Of a stretch of 64,000 bases of DNA, positions 61,491 through 64,000 are shown one piece after another (within the stretch, counting starts at the first letter, position 1; the number at the start of each line of letters is the position of its first letter). Location: positions 27,211 to 91,210 of the forward strand of contig DLGJ01000015.1 of the NCBI GenBank assembly GCA_002482645.1, read 5' to 3'. The DNA comes from Hyphomicrobiaceae bacterium UBA7697. Lineage in GTDB: Bacteria > Pseudomonadota > Alphaproteobacteria > Rhizobiales > Methyloligellaceae. A program made the translations under genes and the position numbers. The notes below the pieces were generated by a model, which was not told the DNA's origin, searched no databases, and saw only the letters and a program-made list of their open reading frames with translations.

Positions 61491-63179
61491 ATGGCGAACG
61501 GGACAGTGGACCGCGAGGCCCGGAAGCGGCAGTTCGCCCAGGAACGGATGATCGCGCCCGTCCGCCGCGAATTGCGCACGGCGTCATGGCTCTCGGTCGC
61601 GGCCGGACTCGTCTGGCCGCTCCAGGCCGCGCTGATCGCCTGGGTCATCTCGGCCTGGGTGGATGGTACCGGAACCCCGGAGCGAACCCTGCCCGCGATC
61701 GGGGCCTTCGTCGTCCTGGGCATCGTCCGCGCCGGAATGGAGCGCATTGCGGGCGGCATTCTTTTCCGCGCCGCGGACCGGACCATCGCCCGTGAACGGG
61801 AAACGCTGATACGGCGCGAAGCGCGCAACCCGTCCGATACGGGTTCCGCCGCCGTCGCCGCCATCGCCGTGCAGAAGCTGCCGCTGCTGCAGCCGTGGAT
61901 CACGCGGTACCACGTGGCGATGACCCGTGTCGCCGTCCTGCCGCTCGCGCTGGCGGGACTCTCTTTCGTCGTGTCGTGGGCCGCCGGTCTTGTCCTGTTG
62001 ATCACCGGCCCGCTGATCCCGGTCTTCATGGCGCTGGTCGGTCTTGCCGCGGAGGACGCGTCGCGCCGGCAGATGCGCGAAATCTCCTCGATGAACGACA
62101 TGCTGATGGAACGGCTGTCCGCGATGCTGGACATCCGCCTTCTGGGTGCGTCGGCGAGGGCGGCACGCGATTTCGAGACGCGCGCGGAGTCCTTGCGCGA
62201 AAAGACCATGGCGGTACTGCGCGTGGCCTTTCTATCTTCGACCGTGCTCGAGCTGTTCGCCGCTCTCGGCGTGGCGATGGTCGCCGTGTTCGTCGGCTTC
62301 TCGCTTCTCGGCGAACTGCGTTTCGGCACATGGGGAACGCCGCTCACGCTCCGGGAAGGGCTCTTCCTCCTCTTGATCGCGCCGGAGTTTTTCCAGCCCA
62401 TGCGGGATCTGGCCGCGGCCTGGCATGACCGGGCGGCGGGTTTCGCCGTGGTCGCCGAACTCGATGCGCTCGACGCCGCCGAACGGGTGCCGCTTGTCGG
62501 CGAGGGCACGCGCACGGCCCCGCTGGAAGGCGACCTTACCGTCGACCTCTCCGGCGCCGTGGCGGCCTTGCCGGGCCGCGGCATTGCTCTTCCCGATCTG
62601 CGTCTGAGCGCCGGACAGTCGCTGGCGTTGACCGGCCCGAGCGGCGCCGGCAAGACGACCGCCCTTGCCGCAATCGCGGGTCTCGTACCGCTGGCCGCGG
62701 GGCGCATCGCGGTCTGCGGCAAACCGCTCGATGGCAAGACGGCGGACCCCTGGCGCGCGCGGCTGTCCCTCGTCCCCCAACGGCCGCATTTTCCCGACGA
62801 GACGCTGGCGCGCTGGCTGGACCCGGAAGGAACCGGACGCGACCCCTGGCCGGCTCTCGAAAGCGCCGAGGCGCGCGGCATCGTCGAGCGCCTCCCCGAC
62901 GGGCTGGCGACACGGCTCGGAGAGACCGGCGGCGGCGTCTCCGGCGGCGAAGCGCGCCGTCTGATGATCGCCCGCGCCGCGCTGGACGACAGCGATCTCA
63001 TCCTCGCCGACGAACCGACCGCGGATCTCGACGCGGACACCGCCGGCCTCGTTATCGAAGCGCTGCGCCGCCTCCAACGCCAGGGGCGCACACTCATCGT
63101 CGCCACCCACGATCCCGCACTCGCGGAGGCCATGGACCGCCAAGCGCAAATGGGCAGTCCGGCGGAGACGGACGCATGA
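61491..63179 (+). CDS. cydD: thiol reductant ABC exporter subunit CydD
   Basis: 562 residues from ATG 61491 (MANGTVDREARKRQFAQERM); upstream alternatives at 61455 (ATG) and 61428 (TTG) are weaker. An ABC exporter with an N-terminal six-helix domain and Walker A GPSGAGKTT, signature VSGGEARR and Walker B LILADEPTADLD. CydDC exports glutathione and cysteine and is needed to assemble cytochrome bd oxidase. The stop overlaps cydC (ATGA). Confidence 0.92.
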   Translation: MANGTVDREARKRQFAQERMIAPVRRELRTASWLSVAAGLVWPLQAALIAWVISAWVDGTGTPERTLPAIGAFVVLGIVRAGMERIAGGILFRAADRTIARERETLIRREARNPSDTGSAAVAAIAVQKLPLLQPWITRYHVAMTRVAVLPLALAGLSFVVSWAAGLVLLITGPLIPVFMALVGLAAEDASRRQMREISSMNDMLMERLSAMLDIRLLGASARAARDFETRAESLREKTMAVLRVAFLSSTVLELFAALGVAMVAVFVGFSLLGELRFGTWGTPLTLREGLFLLLIAPEFFQPMRDLAAAWHDRAAGFAVVAELDALDAAERVPLVGEGTRTAPLEGDLTVDLSGAVAALPGRGIALPDLRLSAGQSLALTGPSGAGKTTALAAIAGLVPLAAGRIAVCGKPLDGKTADPWRARLSLVPQRPHFPDETLARWLDPEGTGRDPWPALESAEARGIVERLPDGLATRLGETGGGVSGGEARRLMIARAALDDSDLILADEPTADLDADTAGLVIEALRRLQRQGRTLIVATHDPALAEAMDRQAQMGSPAETDA

Positions 63180-64000
63180 GACAAATCGTCCGTATTCTGA
63201 TTTTTCTCGTGAGCGCCGCGCCCTGGGCCATGACGCGCGGGGCCGCTCTGTCGGTTGTCGTCCTGCTCATGGGCGCCGCCCTTCTCGGCCTGTCCGGATG
63301 GTTCATCACGGCCTCCGGGCTCGCGGGCATCGCCGGGATCGGCATCGCCTTCGACTTCTTCCGCCCTTCGGCCGGCGTGCGCTTCCTCGCTCTCGGACGC
63401 GCCGCCGCCCGTTACGGCGAACGGCTTCTCACTCACGACGCGACCCTGCGGGCCCTGGCGAAACTCCGGGTCCGGCTGCTGGAACGGGAAGCCACACGCG
63501 ACGCCTGGGGCTTGATGCGGCTTCGAAGCGAGGCCGTCCTGACCCGGATCGTCGCCGATGTGGACGCGCTCGACGGGATCGTCTTGCGGTTGCTGCTTCC
63601 CGGTCTCGCGGCGCTCGTGACCCATCTGGCGGTGTTCTGGACCCTGGGCTGGCTCGTCGGCTGGCCCATGGCTTGGACCATCCTTGCGGGCTATCTGCCG
63701 TTCGGCGCTCTCATCCTGTGGCGGCTCGGACGCCGGGGCCTCGCGCCTTCCGAGACGGCGGAAACCGAAGCGCAAACGCTCCGGCGCGGGCTCATCGACA
63801 CGATCCGCGACCGGGAGGCGCTGATCCTGCGCGGCCGGATCGGCGCGCGGGAAGACGCACTTCTGGACACCGACCGCCGGGCGCGGGAGGCCGCGAAGGC
63901 GCTGGATCGCGCCGAGCGCGATGCCGGCCTCCTGCTGACGGTCCTCGTCACGGCCGTCGCGGGCGCCGCGCTCGTGGCCGGCGGATGGCTGGTCGGCAGC
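63176..64000 (+). CDS. cydC: thiol reductant ABC exporter subunit CydC, partial
   Basis: Starts MRQIVRILIFLVSAAPWAMT at 63176, overlapping cydD by 4 nt, and stays open to the window end (275 codons). The transmembrane half is present, with LSGWFITASGLAGIAGI and FDFFRPSAGVRFLALGRAAA, then RYGERLLTHDA, which are characteristic of CydC. The ATPase domain lies beyond the window. cydAB are expected nearby but not seen. Confidence 0.92.
   Translation, partial: MRQIVRILIFLVSAAPWAMTRGAALSVVVLLMGAALLGLSGWFITASGLAGIAGIGIAFDFFRPSAGVRFLALGRAAARYGERLLTHDATLRALAKLRVRLLEREATRDAWGLMRLRSEAVLTRIVADVDALDGIVLRLLLPGLAALVTHLAVFWTLGWLVGWPMAWTILAGYLPFGALILWRLGRRGLAPSETAETEAQTLRRGLIDTIRDREALILRGRIGAREDALLDTDRRAREAAKALDRAERDAGLLLTVLVTAVAGAALVAGGWLVGS

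Noticed and set aside
61451..63775. 774-codon minus-strand frame across cydD
   Set aside because: Antisense shadow of cydD and cydC, dominated by Arg/Ser/Ala, with no recognisable domain.

Overview
The window is GC-rich chromosomal DNA of an alphaproteobacterium, most likely of the order Hyphomicrobiales (Rhizobiales). The evidence is gene order as well as content: ppiC/argJ/mutT next to secA, xerD next to a small membrane protein and aroK-aroB, cobS-cobT, and a SUV3-like helicase followed by an S4 protein, a 7Fe ferredoxin and CarD. Genus cannot be fixed from the sequence alone.

Positions 1-35,650 are core genome: cell-wall enzymes (one L,D-transpeptidase cut by the window edge and two YafK-type paralogues), a nitrilase-family hydrolase, ComF, arginine biosynthesis (argJ), a periplasmic PPIase, an arsenate reductase behind a decayed arsR, SecA, an SLC13 permease, accA, xerD, aroKB, a CorC-type protein, BolA, the cobaltochelatase pair cobST, rpmB, the RNA helicase cluster, carD and a Tat-exported multicopper oxidase. 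A noncoding stretch near 27.1-27.9 kb carries two intergenic repeat families.

A tRNA-Arg(CCT) gene at 35,580 begins a region of different character. It runs to about 48,600, where a 26-nt imperfect copy of the tRNA 3' end is found, so 35.6-48.6 kb looks like an old tRNA-integrated island that has lost its integrase. It holds poorly known small genes, a truncated IS1595-type transposase, and a type I secretion cassette: a low-complexity D/Q/N/K protein, a 668-residue acidic protein with six copies of a degenerate repeat, a PrtD-type ABC exporter and an HlyD-type adaptor. Next come a GNAT-TPR protein, a membrane-anchored TIR-domain protein and a candidate small RNA with C/U-rich loops. The two repeat proteins share a short Q-x-N...DND signature and are probably the exported substrates. 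This cassette is the best candidate for an undescribed system here.

From 48.9 kb the content looks chromosomal again: a secreted Ntn-type amide hydrolase, an MscS channel, and a catabolic unit read on the minus strand: amiC-amiR (ligand sensor and ANTAR antiterminator), then hydantoinase/oxoprolinase A and B, an NCS1 permease and an outer-membrane protein. The leader before the hydantoinase A gene contains terminator-like hairpins, one with an A-x-x-G-x-x hexaloop as ANTAR proteins recognise. This suggests amide-type induction by antitermination of a hydantoin- or lactam-type pathway. The window ends in cydD and a partial cydC.
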